Both the position numbers and the translations under genes were made by a program. The notes below the pieces were generated by a model. It saw only the letters and a program-made list of their open reading frames with translations. It did no database searches and had not been told where the DNA came from. This document shows positions 45,900-53,018 of a DNA stretch of 64,000 bases, piece by piece. The stretch is from Mesorhizobium sp. AR10 (lineage in GTDB: Bacteria > Pseudomonadota > Alphaproteobacteria > Rhizobiales > Rhizobiaceae): assembly GCF_024746795.1 (NCBI RefSeq), contig NZ_CP080524.1, forward strand, positions 5,372,001 through 5,436,000. Reading direction: 5' to 3'. Position 1 is the stretch's first letter. Each line of letters begins with the position of its first letter.

Positions 45900-48059
45900 A
45901 TGACCAGTCCTTTGGAACCACGCAAGAGAAGAGGTCCGATCGCCGCAACATTGCTGGCGGTGGATGCGTGGCTCGATTCCTCGCTCTACGAGATCGGCTT
46001 CAAGGCCAGCCAATTCTGGGAGACGGCTACCATCTTTTTCCGGCGCTTCCGCGTCACCGGCTGGCGCCGCGGCATCGTCGAAGTGTTGAGCGAAAGCTTC
46101 ACGCTCGGTGCCGGCGGCATCGTCATCTTGCTGGCGCTTGCCTTGCCGGCCTTCCAGATAACCACCGGCGACTGGCGCACGCAGGGCGACTTCGCCGTCA
46201 CCTTCCTCGACCGCTACGGCAACGAGATTGGCCAGCGCGGCATCATCCAGCGCGATTCAGTGCCGGTCGACGAAATGCCCGACCACGTCATCAAGGCGGT
46301 GCTGGCCACCGAGGACCGGCGGTTCTTCGAACACCACGGCATCGATGTGCTTGGTCTTTCGCGCGCGATCTTCGAGAATGTGCGGGCCAACTCCGTCGTG
46401 CAGGGCGGATCGAGCATCACCCAGCAGCTGGCCAAGAACCTGTTCCTGACCAATGAGCGGACGCTGGAGCGCAAGATCAAGGAAGCCTTCCTGTCGCTGT
46501 GGCTCGAGGCCAATCTGTCGAAGAAGGAGATCCTCCAGCTCTATCTCGACCGCGCCTATATGGGCGGCGGCACTTTCGGCATCGAGGCGGCGGCCGATTT
46601 CTATTTCGGCAAGAGCGTCAAGGACCTGAACCTCGCCGAGGCGGCGATGCTGGCCGGCCTGTTCAAGGCTCCGACCAAATACGCGCCGCACATCAACCTG
46701 CCCGCCGCACGCGCCCGGGCCAATGTGGTGCTGTCGAACCTGGTCGATTCCGGCTTCATGACCGAAGGCCAGGTGCTGCCGGCGCGGCTGCACCCGGCCG
46801 AAATCGTCGACCGCGGCGAGCAGAAGAGCCCAGACTATTACCTCGACTGGGCCTTCGACGAGGTCAAGAAGGTCGCCGCCAAATCGGGCCAGCACTCGCT
46901 GGTCGCCCACACCACCTTCGACGCCAACATCCAGAAGGCAGCCGAGGAATCGATGGAGTTTCATCTCCGCCAGTTCGGCAAGGAATACAACGTCACCGAA
47001 GGTGCGGTGGTCGTCATCGAGACCAATGGCGCGGTCAGGGCGATCGTCGGCGGCCGCGACTACGGCGCCAGCCAGTTCAACCGCGCCACCAAGGCGCTTC
47101 GCCAGACCGGCTCCTCGTTCAAACCCTATGTCTATGCAACGGCAATGGAGCATGGCTTTACACCGGACTCCGTCGTTTCCGGCGGGCCGATCTCCTGGGG
47201 CGGCTGGTCGCCCAAAAACTACAGTGGCGGATCGGCCGGCAACGTCACGCTGCTGACGGCGATCGCCAAATCGGTCAACACCGTGCCGGTGCGGCTGGCC
47301 AAGGATTATCTCGGTATCAAGCCGATCAAGGCGATGGCCGAAGCGATGGGCGTCGAGTCACCGCTGGAATCACACAAGACGATGGTGCTTGGCACGTCGG
47401 GCATGACGGTGATGGACCAGGCGACGGGTTACAGCGTGTTCGCGCAGAACGGCTTTGTCGGCTCCCGGCACGGCATCACCCAGCTCGTCACCCGCACCGG
47501 CGATGTGGTCTACGACTTCGCCAAGGATGCACCGCCGCCGCACCGCGTGCTGTCGGAACAGGCGCTCAAATACATGAACACGATGCTGGCGGCGGTGCCG
47601 GTGATCGGCACGGCCCGGCGCGCAGCACTTCCCAACATCGTCGTCGCCGGCAAGACCGGTACCACGCAATCCTACCGCGATGCCTGGTTCGTCGGCTTCA
47701 CCGGCAACTACACCGCCGCCGTCTGGCTCGGCAATGACGACTTCACCCCGACCCGGAACATGACCGGCGGCTCGCTGCCGGCGATGGTGTGGCAGCGGCT
47801 GATGGTCTACGCGCACCAGAACATCGACCTCAAGCCGATCCCCGGCCTCGATCACCCCTTCATCGATGCAGAGATCGCGGCCAAGGCCGAGGAAGCGGAG
47901 AAGAAAAATGCCGAGCAGGCAGCGGCCGACGCCGCCGCCGAGCGCCCGCGGGCGCTGTCCAGCCGGACCACGCAGACGCTGCGGGACATGACCAAGCTGT
48001 TTCAGACGGCACCCGTGCTTGAGCCGCCCGCGGCACCGGAGACCCTGTCGGCGCTCTGA
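45900..48059 (+). CDS. Bifunctional penicillin-binding protein 1A
   Basis: A 719-residue class A PBP that polymerises and crosslinks peptidoglycan. It has a membrane segment at ~70-95, a GT51 glycosyltransferase domain with EDRRFFEHHGIDVLGL (catalytic Glu ~138) and GGSSITQQLAKNLFL, and a transpeptidase domain with the active serine in GSSFK (Ser ~405), SVN in AKSVNTVP, and KTGTT (~585). The tail after ~660 is Ala/Glu-rich. An ATG at 45900 is used; a GTG at 45837 would add 21 unlikely residues. Proteobacterial class A PBPs are the family match; mrcA would be the nearest symbol but orthology is not certain. Confidence 0.92.
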   Translation: MTSPLEPRKRRGPIAATLLAVDAWLDSSLYEIGFKASQFWETATIFFRRFRVTGWRRGIVEVLSESFTLGAGGIVILLALALPAFQITTGDWRTQGDFAVTFLDRYGNEIGQRGIIQRDSVPVDEMPDHVIKAVLATEDRRFFEHHGIDVLGLSRAIFENVRANSVVQGGSSITQQLAKNLFLTNERTLERKIKEAFLSLWLEANLSKKEILQLYLDRAYMGGGTFGIEAAADFYFGKSVKDLNLAEAAMLAGLFKAPTKYAPHINLPAARARANVVLSNLVDSGFMTEGQVLPARLHPAEIVDRGEQKSPDYYLDWAFDEVKKVAAKSGQHSLVAHTTFDANIQKAAEESMEFHLRQFGKEYNVTEGAVVVIETNGAVRAIVGGRDYGASQFNRATKALRQTGSSFKPYVYATAMEHGFTPDSVVSGGPISWGGWSPKNYSGGSAGNVTLLTAIAKSVNTVPVRLAKDYLGIKPIKAMAEAMGVESPLESHKTMVLGTSGMTVMDQATGYSVFAQNGFVGSRHGITQLVTRTGDVVYDFAKDAPPPHRVLSEQALKYMNTMLAAVPVIGTARRAALPNIVVAGKTGTTQSYRDAWFVGFTGNYTAAVWLGNDDFTPTRNMTGGSLPAMVWQRLMVYAHQNIDLKPIPGLDHPFIDAEIAAKAEEAEKKNAEQAAADAAAERPRALSSRTTQTLRDMTKLFQTAPVLEPPAAPETLSAL

Positions 48060-48145
48060 ACCGCCAATTCCGCGGGTCACCGCTTGCCACGAGCCCCTGC
48101 GCCGCGATATCCCCGGGCGGCAATCCTGCTTGTCCCCGGCTCTTC

Positions 48146-48730
48146 ATGCTCAAGAACGCCTTCCTGACGCTGCTTTCGCTTGCCATCGCCATCGGCGTCG
48201 GTGGCGGCAGCGTCTGGTATGCGCTGAAGGCGCAGGATGGGGTCGGCGCGATCAGGATCGGCGAATGGACCGCCTTCCCCGACATCGGCACCCAGGCGGC
48301 GGACCCCTATTCGAAGGCACGCGTGGCGCGCGAGGGCGTGCTGGCGCTCGGACAGGCCGAGGGGCTGTCCTTCATCGCCGAGCGCGATGACGGCGGCGAG
48401 CAGCTCAAGCGGCAATGCGCCTACACGATCGAGGGCGGATTTCCCACCGCCCGGTTCTGGACCCTCTACGCCGCCGACCAGTCGCTCGGCGTGGTCGAGA
48501 CCGGCAAACCGAGGCTGGCAGCACTGCAATCCTACCAGGTGGTGCGCCAGCCCGACAATTCGGTGATCATTTCCGTCGGCAACCGCCCCACGCCCGGCAA
48601 CTGGCTGCTGACCGAGGGCTCCGGCCGGATGTATTTCGTGCTCACCTTCTACGACACGCCGATTGCCAGCAGCACGGGTCTCTCCGACGTGACGCTGCCG
48701 CGGATCGTGAAGGTCGGCTGCGATGCGTAG
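48146..48730 (+). CDS. DUF1214 domain membrane-anchored protein
   Basis: A 194-residue protein with an N-terminal signal anchor (LTLLSLAIAIGVGGGSVWYAL) and an extracytoplasmic beta-rich DUF1214 domain (QCAYTIEGGFPTARFWTLYAADQS...NWLLTEGSGRMYFVLTFYDTP). It pairs with the DUF1254 gene downstream; the two domains occur together, often fused, in a family of unknown function. Its last codon and TAG stop sit at the left border of an inserted palindromic element. Without that element the stop would be TAA and would overlap the DUF1254 start. Confidence 0.88.
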   Translation: MLKNAFLTLLSLAIAIGVGGGSVWYALKAQDGVGAIRIGEWTAFPDIGTQAADPYSKARVAREGVLALGQAEGLSFIAERDDGGEQLKRQCAYTIEGGFPTARFWTLYAADQSLGVVETGKPRLAALQSYQVVRQPDNSVIISVGNRPTPGNWLLTEGSGRMYFVLTFYDTPIASSTGLSDVTLPRIVKVGCDA

Positions 48731-48998
48731 CCCGCATTTCTCGCACTCGATGTGGCCTGCGCCGGTTCAAGAAGCCGGCAGGGTAGGAGCCGCGCGAAGA
48801 GCGATGCGGCTCCATCGGGCGAGCGCGGCGACGCCGCCGGCCGGCTTGTTCAACCGGCCCTTCAGGGTTGCCTTTCGGCGGGCATCTACGGCGTCGGGCG
48901 GCTCAACCGTATGTCGCTATACGCTTTTCGCCGCCCGACGCCGTATCTGCCGCGCCGAAAGAGCAACGCAGGCCGCATGGAGTGCGAGAAATGCGGGC
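48730..48998. mobile_element. MITE-like element with 28-bp terminal inverted repeats and TA flanks
   Basis: Terminal inverted repeats at 48730-48757 and 48971-48998 match in 26 of 28 positions (ends GCCCGCATTTCTCGCACTC). TA dinucleotides flank both ends (48728-48729, 48999-49000), as for IS630/Tc1-type insertions. The interior has nested palindromes: 48761-48779 with 48840-48858; GGAGCCGC 48786-48793 with 48806-48813; and a perfect 16-bp stem 48887-48902 with 48930-48945. No transposase frame fits in 269 bp, so it would be non-autonomous. Removing the element and one TA reconstructs an ATGCGTAA stop/start overlap between the flanking genes. Confidence 0.75.
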
Positions 48999-49542
48999 TA
49001 AGCTGCTGCACGCCATCCTGCTGGGATTGATCGGCGCCGGCATCGTGCACATCGTCGTGCTGCTGCTGGTGCCGGAGTTTTCCGAGCGCGACGCCTGGTC
49101 GCGGCTGGCGACGGCCTCGGACCTCTACAAGATGACCAGGCTCGACGCCGAGGCCGGCGGCGCGCCGGTGGTCAAGTCAGTCGATCCGTTGTTCTACGCG
49201 GCGGCCTGCCGGTTCGATCTGTCCGAAGGGATTGTGCGGGTCACGGCGCCGGGAAACGTGCCGTTCTGGTCGGTATCGGTCTATGACCGCAACGGTCACA
49301 ACATCTACTCGTTCAACGACCACAGCGCGACCGGAAAGGTGCTGGATACCGTCGTGCTGACGCCGGCGCAGATGATCGAGGTGCGCAAGGAGCTTCCGCA
49401 GGCACTACAAGGCGCGATCTTCGTCGAAGCGCCCATCGACGAGGGCATCTTCGTCATCCGCTCCTTCGTGCCCGACGAAAGCTGGAAGCCGATCGTGTCA
49501 CGGTTTCTGGAGCAGAGCTCCTGCGACCTGCAAGATTTCTAA
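48991..49542 (+). CDS. DUF1254 domain membrane-anchored protein
   Basis: A 183-residue protein with an N-terminal membrane anchor (LLHAILLGLIGAGIVHIVVLLLV) and an extracytoplasmic DUF1254 domain (CRFDLSEGIVRVTAPGNVPFWSVSVYDRNGHNIYSFND). Partner of the DUF1214 gene. The ATG at 48991 lies inside the right terminal repeat of the inserted element, so the element supplies the present start: MRAKLLH now, against MRKLLH in the reconstructed ancestor. No clear ribosome site is seen upstream, and distance from the operon promoter has grown by 271 bp. Expression may therefore be altered. Confidence 0.85.
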   Translation: MRAKLLHAILLGLIGAGIVHIVVLLLVPEFSERDAWSRLATASDLYKMTRLDAEAGGAPVVKSVDPLFYAAACRFDLSEGIVRVTAPGNVPFWSVSVYDRNGHNIYSFNDHSATGKVLDTVVLTPAQMIEVRKELPQALQGAIFVEAPIDEGIFVIRSFVPDESWKPIVSRFLEQSSCDLQDF

Positions 49543-49544
49543 GC

Positions 49545-49642
49545 GCACCGCGTCGAAACGGATTCAGCTGACGCGCTTTAAGCCTTTGTTTTTATGCATG
49601 TCGTTGTCCCAAAACCGCTGCGCACTTTTGGGCGACATGCAT
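49545..49642 (+). repeat. Palindromic intergenic repeat, copy E (full unit)
   Basis: The core at 49594-49642 has arms ATGCATGTCG/CGACATGCAT and CCCAAAA/TTTTGGG. It is preceded by the 5' part (GCACCGCGTCGAAACGG... GACGCGCTTTAAGCCTTTG) seen also in copies A and F. It fills most of the space between the stop of the DUF1254 gene and the stop of the convergent gene at 49666. Confidence 0.9.
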
Positions 49643-49665
49643 TGAACTTTGATCCCGAAGCCAGC

Positions 49666-49863
49666 TCAGTGATGCGGAACAGGCATCGTCCCCGGCGAGC
49701 CCGGCTTGTCCGGAGCGACGCCGCCCGGCCGCGCCTCGCCCGACAGCAACTGCTGTTCGTAGCGGACGCCGGGGAAAATGATCACCGCCGCCGGCGTGCC
49801 GGTGTTTTGATTTGCTCTGTTGGTTGCCGCCGTTCGCGGCACGAAAGACAGGACCATGCCCAT
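49666..49863 (-). CDS. Small conserved hypothetical protein, 65 residues
   Basis: Starts at ATG 49863; ATG 49857 and a longer frame are possible. The product begins MGMVLSFVPR, has a hydrophobic beta-like block (PAAVIIFPGVRYEQQLL) and a Pro/Gly-rich tail ending PVPHH. No membrane segment or known domain. I believe related short proteins are present in other rhizobia, which supports it as real, but I cannot assign a function. Confidence 0.55.
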   Translation of the reverse strand: MGMVLSFVPRTAATNRANQNTGTPAAVIIFPGVRYEQQLLSGEARPGGVAPDKPGSPGTMPVPHH

Positions 49864-50052
49864 GGTTCGCGTATTCCTCTCGGTTGCCCCGGAGCACAAC
49901 GCAACGCCTCCAAATGTGATTAAGGCAGGCAGAGGGTTAACGGAGCGCTAACGGATCGTCGCTAACTTGATCTTTGTTCTGGGCGAACGCGAAACCGACA
50001 CAGTCCCGGTCGAGCGTGGTCCAGATTGTGTCGAGTGTCGGGCGTATCCTCC

Positions 50053-51081
50053 GTGTCAGCTTCGGATTTCAGGCAAATCGCTATACGGGCTGAATCGGGA
50101 AAGGCCGAAAGGCTGTTCCGCGCCGTGGTGTCGGCGTTCTGTTCGCTCACCCGTCCGTCGCGCCGCGAGATCGCCCAACTCGAGGATCTGACGCTACCGC
50201 TTTTCGACAATGTCTCGGTCGAATCGCGCCGCTACGTCGCCGCCGCCCTTTCCGAATGCGAATATGCGCCGGCCGCTCTGGTGCGGCGGCTTTGCGAGGA
50301 ACCGGTCGACATCGGCGCCCCCTTGCTGATCCGCTCACGCGCGCTCAGCGACATCGACCTTATCGCACTGATCGGACGTCACGGCCTGCCCCATGCGCGC
50401 GCCATTGCCCGCCGCAAGGATCTGAACCCGACCATCGCCCAGCTGATCAAGGTGCTTGAGAAGCCGACGCTGGTGCGGGTGCGGCAGCCGGAGCCGATCG
50501 TGAAGCCAGCGCCCGAAACCACCGAAGTGGCGTCTGTCGGACCCGAGCGGCAGGAAGCGCCCGGCGCTGCCGCCGAAAATGCCCGGCAGCGGCTGCGATC
50601 GATGATGCGCGCCGACTCAGCCAGCGAAGGTGCCGCCGTCAATCCGTTCGTCGGCCAGGCTACCTACGTCAAACTGCGCGAGACGGCGCTGACCGGCAAT
50701 GCGGCCTTCTTCCAGACCGCGATCGCCGACGCGCTTGAAATCGACTTTACGACAGCGCGGTCGCTGACCGAACATTCGAGCTACGCGTCGCTGCTTGCCG
50801 CCTTGCGGGCGCTCGACCTGAGCGAAGACAAGGCGTTCCTGATCACCGTCGCCGTCTATCCCACCGAGTTTCCGCACCCACAGGCCATTCGCATCTTCCT
50901 CGACCGCTACCGCCTACTGCATCGCGACGCTGCGTTGGACAAGGTTCGCGCCTGGAAAGCCGAGACGCTGTCGAGGGCCGTTCGCGGCAGCGTGCGCGCC
51001 GCGGCAAATGCCGATGCGCGTAAGGCGATCGACAGCGATGATGCAATCGCCGTCGCCACCCTTAAGGTTCACCGCGTCTAA
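50053..51081 (+). CDS. DUF2336 domain protein
   Basis: A 342-residue cytoplasmic protein, all-helical, of the alphaproteobacterial DUF2336 family. The N-terminal repeat-like helices include LTRPSRREIAQLEDLTLPLFDNVSVESRRYVAAALS and PLLIRSRALSDIDLIALIGRHG, followed by a linker (~150-200) and a C-terminal helical part. HEAT-like folds of this kind suggest protein binding; no activity is known. GTG 50053 (VSASDFRQ) is the best start; a TTG at 50026 is in frame. The stop codon lies inside the 5' part of a palindromic repeat (copy F). Confidence 0.82.
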   Translation: MSASDFRQIAIRAESGKAERLFRAVVSAFCSLTRPSRREIAQLEDLTLPLFDNVSVESRRYVAAALSECEYAPAALVRRLCEEPVDIGAPLLIRSRALSDIDLIALIGRHGLPHARAIARRKDLNPTIAQLIKVLEKPTLVRVRQPEPIVKPAPETTEVASVGPERQEAPGAAAENARQRLRSMMRADSASEGAAVNPFVGQATYVKLRETALTGNAAFFQTAIADALEIDFTTARSLTEHSSYASLLAALRALDLSEDKAFLITVAVYPTEFPHPQAIRIFLDRYRLLHRDAALDKVRAWKAETLSRAVRGSVRAAANADARKAIDSDDAIAVATLKVHRV

Positions 51082-51164
51082 AGAGAATCGTGGGCGCGTT
51101 TTAGATCTTTGCTTTATGCGTGTCGTTGTCCCAAAACCGCTGCGCTCTTTTGGGCGACATGCAT
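51070..51164 (+). repeat. Palindromic intergenic repeat, copy F (full unit)
   Basis: The core at 51116-51164 reads ATGCGTGTCGTTGTCCCAAAACCGC...TTTTGGGCGACATGCAT. The 5' part (CACCGCGTCTAAAG...GCGCGTTTTAGATCTTTG) reaches back into the last codons of the DUF2336 gene, and the 3' end supplies part of the DUF1491 stop. The whole gap between these convergent genes is therefore repeat. Confidence 0.9.
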
Positions 51165-51511
51165 CAAGGCGTCTTGACGGAAAGAAGCTCCTCGACGGGA
51201 ACTGCGCCGGCCTCGATCTCGACCACCCAGATGTCGGGATCGAATTTTTTCTCCCTTTCCAGCCTGGCATCGAGCACTGCGGCATCGTGGCCGGCCCCGA
51301 GCAAACTGAAAAACCGATCGTCGGGCTTGGCCGAATCGTAGCTCGTCTGCGGCGCCGGCCCGAACAGAGCAATTTCGCCCAGCCTGCCCCGCGCCAGCAC
51401 AAACACAGCGCCAGCCTCGGTCGCGCCGCGCTTGACCACGGCAGCGAAGCCGCCGGCGCCGAAAACCCGGCGCAGGAGGGCCGACACCCACAGATCGGTG
51501 GTTACGCGCAT
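51164..51511 (-). CDS. DUF1491 family protein
   Basis: A 115-residue protein typical of the alphaproteobacterial DUF1491 family. It opens TDLWVSALLRRVFGAGGFAAVVKRGATEAGAVFV and has GEIALFGPAPQ and the ending DIWVVEIE. A compact alpha/beta cytoplasmic protein of unknown role. The start at 51511 fits the family N-terminus (MRVTTDLWV). Its stop codon is abutted by repeat copy F. It is divergent from the parDE operon, 131 bp away. Confidence 0.85.
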   Translation of the reverse strand: MRVTTDLWVSALLRRVFGAGGFAAVVKRGATEAGAVFVLARGRLGEIALFGPAPQTSYDSAKPDDRFFSLLGAGHDAAVLDARLEREKKFDPDIWVVEIEAGAVPVEELLSVKTP

Positions 51512-51593
51512 GGCAGGGTTCCGGACGACATCTGATCTGTACTATCGGGATTCTTGCCCATCCGCGAGCGACGGATGACTCTTGAGAGGCCCG

Positions 51594-51636
51594 ATTCCTA
51601 ACAAATCTTGTTAGGAATTGCGGAAAATGCTATAGT
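51594..51636 (+). promoter_or_regulatory. parDE promoter with overlapping operator
   Basis: A perfect 10-bp inverted repeat ATTCCTAACA/TGTTAGGAAT (51594-51603, 51609-51618; 5-bp spacer) overlaps a -35-like TTGTTA (51608-51613). The -10-like TATAGT (51631-51636) is 17 bp further on. ParD antitoxins repress their own promoter through such palindromes. The start point would fall at about 51643, the first base of the parD ATG. Confidence 0.75.
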
Positions 51637-51642
51637 GAATTC

Positions 51643-51918
51643 ATGAAAAGCCAACCCATGCGCACCCTCACCGTATCACTTACTCCAAAGCAGGCCGCCC
51701 GTCTGCAAGACGCCGTGGAAGGGGGAGGTTATGCGTCCAACAGCGAGATTGTCAGAGAAGCGCTGCGCCTGTGGGAGCAACGCGAGGAACTCCGCGCCCT
51801 TGAATTGGCACACCTCAAACGGGCCTACGAAGAAGGCATGGCAAGTGGCGAAGGCCAGGACGTAGACCGCACCGTCTTCCTGCGAACTCTGAAGGCGGAT
51901 CGCGCAGCCCGTGGCTAA
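51643..51918 (+). CDS. parD: ParD-type antitoxin
   Basis: A 91-residue type II antitoxin. An N-terminal ribbon-helix-helix DNA-binding part (MRTLTVSLTPKQAARLQDAVEGGGYASNSEIVREALRLWEQRE, residues ~6-50) is followed by a flexible acidic/basic tail that wraps the toxin. Base composition is less GC-rich than neighbouring genes, in keeping with acquisition. No ribosome site precedes the ATG, and the predicted transcript starts at it, so the mRNA may be leaderless; an internal ATG (51658) is the alternative start. It overlaps the toxin gene by 8 nt. Confidence 0.9.
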   Translation: MKSQPMRTLTVSLTPKQAARLQDAVEGGGYASNSEIVREALRLWEQREELRALELAHLKRAYEEGMASGEGQDVDRTVFLRTLKADRAARG

Positions 51919-52201
51919 ATACCGGCTTACCCCACGAGCCCTTCAGGATTTGCGGGATATTTGGCACCACATTGCCGCAGACAGTGAAAAGGCGGCCGAT
52001 AAACTGATAGGGCGAATTTTCGACAAATTGGAACTCGCCTCGGAACACCCCAAGATGGGCGCGGCCCGGCCGGAATTGAGCACTACCGCCCGTATCCTGG
52101 TGGAGGGGCGCTATATCGTGATTTACGAGCCGATGCCCTACGGTGTCCTAGCCGTGGCGATTGTCCACGGAATGCGTGACCCGGAGCAGTGGCTCAGCTA
52201 G
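51911..52201 (+). CDS. parE: ParE/RelE-superfamily toxin
   Basis: A 96-residue type II toxin of the ParE branch. It opens KYRLTPRALQDLRDIWHHIA, followed by KLIGRIFDKLELASEHPKMGAARPEL, and closes with ILVEGRYIVIYEPMPYGVLAVAIVHGMRDP. ParE toxins typically inhibit DNA gyrase. The GTG start (51911) overlaps the antitoxin stop by 8 nt, coupling translation. The frame is complete, so the pair is probably functional. Confidence 0.92.
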   Translation: MAKYRLTPRALQDLRDIWHHIAADSEKAADKLIGRIFDKLELASEHPKMGAARPELSTTARILVEGRYIVIYEPMPYGVLAVAIVHGMRDPEQWLS

Positions 52202-52244
52202 GTCGCCTTGGCCTAGGAGCCTCGCGGCTGACGCTTGCCCACCG

Positions 52245-53018
52245 TCAGTTGGTCAGACCGATCTCGCGCATCTTGACGTAGACGACTTCGTCGGGTTCGC
52301 CGGTCTGCGGCAACCCGAACAGCGACTGGAATTCCTTGATCGCCGCCTTGGTGCGGGCGCCAACGACACCATCGAGTTGCATATCGTCGTTGCCGAAGGC
52401 CTTCAGCCCGGCCTGGATCTTGACGATGCGGGCGTCGGGTTCCGGCGTTGCGGTATTTGCCGGTGCCGACACAGGTGTCGGAGTCGGAACAGCGGCCATT
52501 TCAATCGGCCGCGGCATGGGACGCGGCACCACCGCCGAGGTGGTCGGCGTGGCGCCCAGCTGATCCAGCAGAACGCTGTCGATCTCGCCGGATGCGTTCA
52601 GCCCGACCTTCTGCTGATAGGCCTGGATGGCCTTGCGCGTGTTGGGCCCGGAGATGCCGTCGACGGTGCCGGAATAGAAATCGAGGTCCTTCAATATGCC
52701 CTGCACCTGTTCGACAACAGGGTCGCTCTTGACCGGGGCCGAGCCCGGCCGGACGATGTTGATGGTGGTTTCGGGCTCGTCGGTGCCCGACTGGGAAAAG
52801 CCCTCAATGCTCCTGGTGGCAAAAAACGCGCCGGCATGCGGAAAGGGCTGATACCACAGGGCGTTGGCCGAGACGTAGAACAGCGTCACAAGGAATGCGG
52901 TTGAACCGCCAACCAGGACCGGATTGCGCGAGATCAGGCTGCCGACAGCCATCGCTCCGTCCTCGAAGCTACTGCCGCGGCGCTTGACCGCCTTAAGCTG
53001 TTTTGCGGAGCGAGCCAT
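52245..53018 (-). CDS. Membrane-anchored peptidoglycan-binding (PG_binding_1) protein
   Basis: A 257-residue protein with one membrane segment (~35-55: NPVLVGGSTAFLVTLFYVSANALW). Two PG_binding_1 domains follow, residues ~95-150 (VEQVQGILKDLDFYSGTVDGISGPNTRKAIQAYQQKVGL) and ~195-250 (IVKIQAGLKAFGNDDMQLDGVVGARTKAAIKEFQSLFGL), with a Pro/Thr-rich linker between. Likely tethers the inner membrane to peptidoglycan. The ATG overlaps the end of the kinase gene by 26 nt, so the two form an operon, perhaps linking cell-cycle signalling with the cell wall. Confidence 0.88.
   Translation of the reverse strand: MARSAKQLKAVKRRGSSFEDGAMAVGSLISRNPVLVGGSTAFLVTLFYVSANALWYQPFPHAGAFFATRSIEGFSQSGTDEPETTINIVRPGSAPVKSDPVVEQVQGILKDLDFYSGTVDGISGPNTRKAIQAYQQKVGLNASGEIDSVLLDQLGATPTTSAVVPRPMPRPIEMAAVPTPTPVSAPANTATPEPDARIVKIQAGLKAFGNDDMQLDGVVGARTKAAIKEFQSLFGLPQTGEPDEVVYVKMREIGLTN

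Noticed and set aside
49594..51164. 16-codon mini-ORF (MHVAQKCAAVLGQRHA) on the minus strand of repeat copies E and F
   Set aside because: It arises because the repeat ends are ATGCAT palindromes; copies A to D break the frame, and no ribosome site is present, so it is probably a by-product of the repeat.
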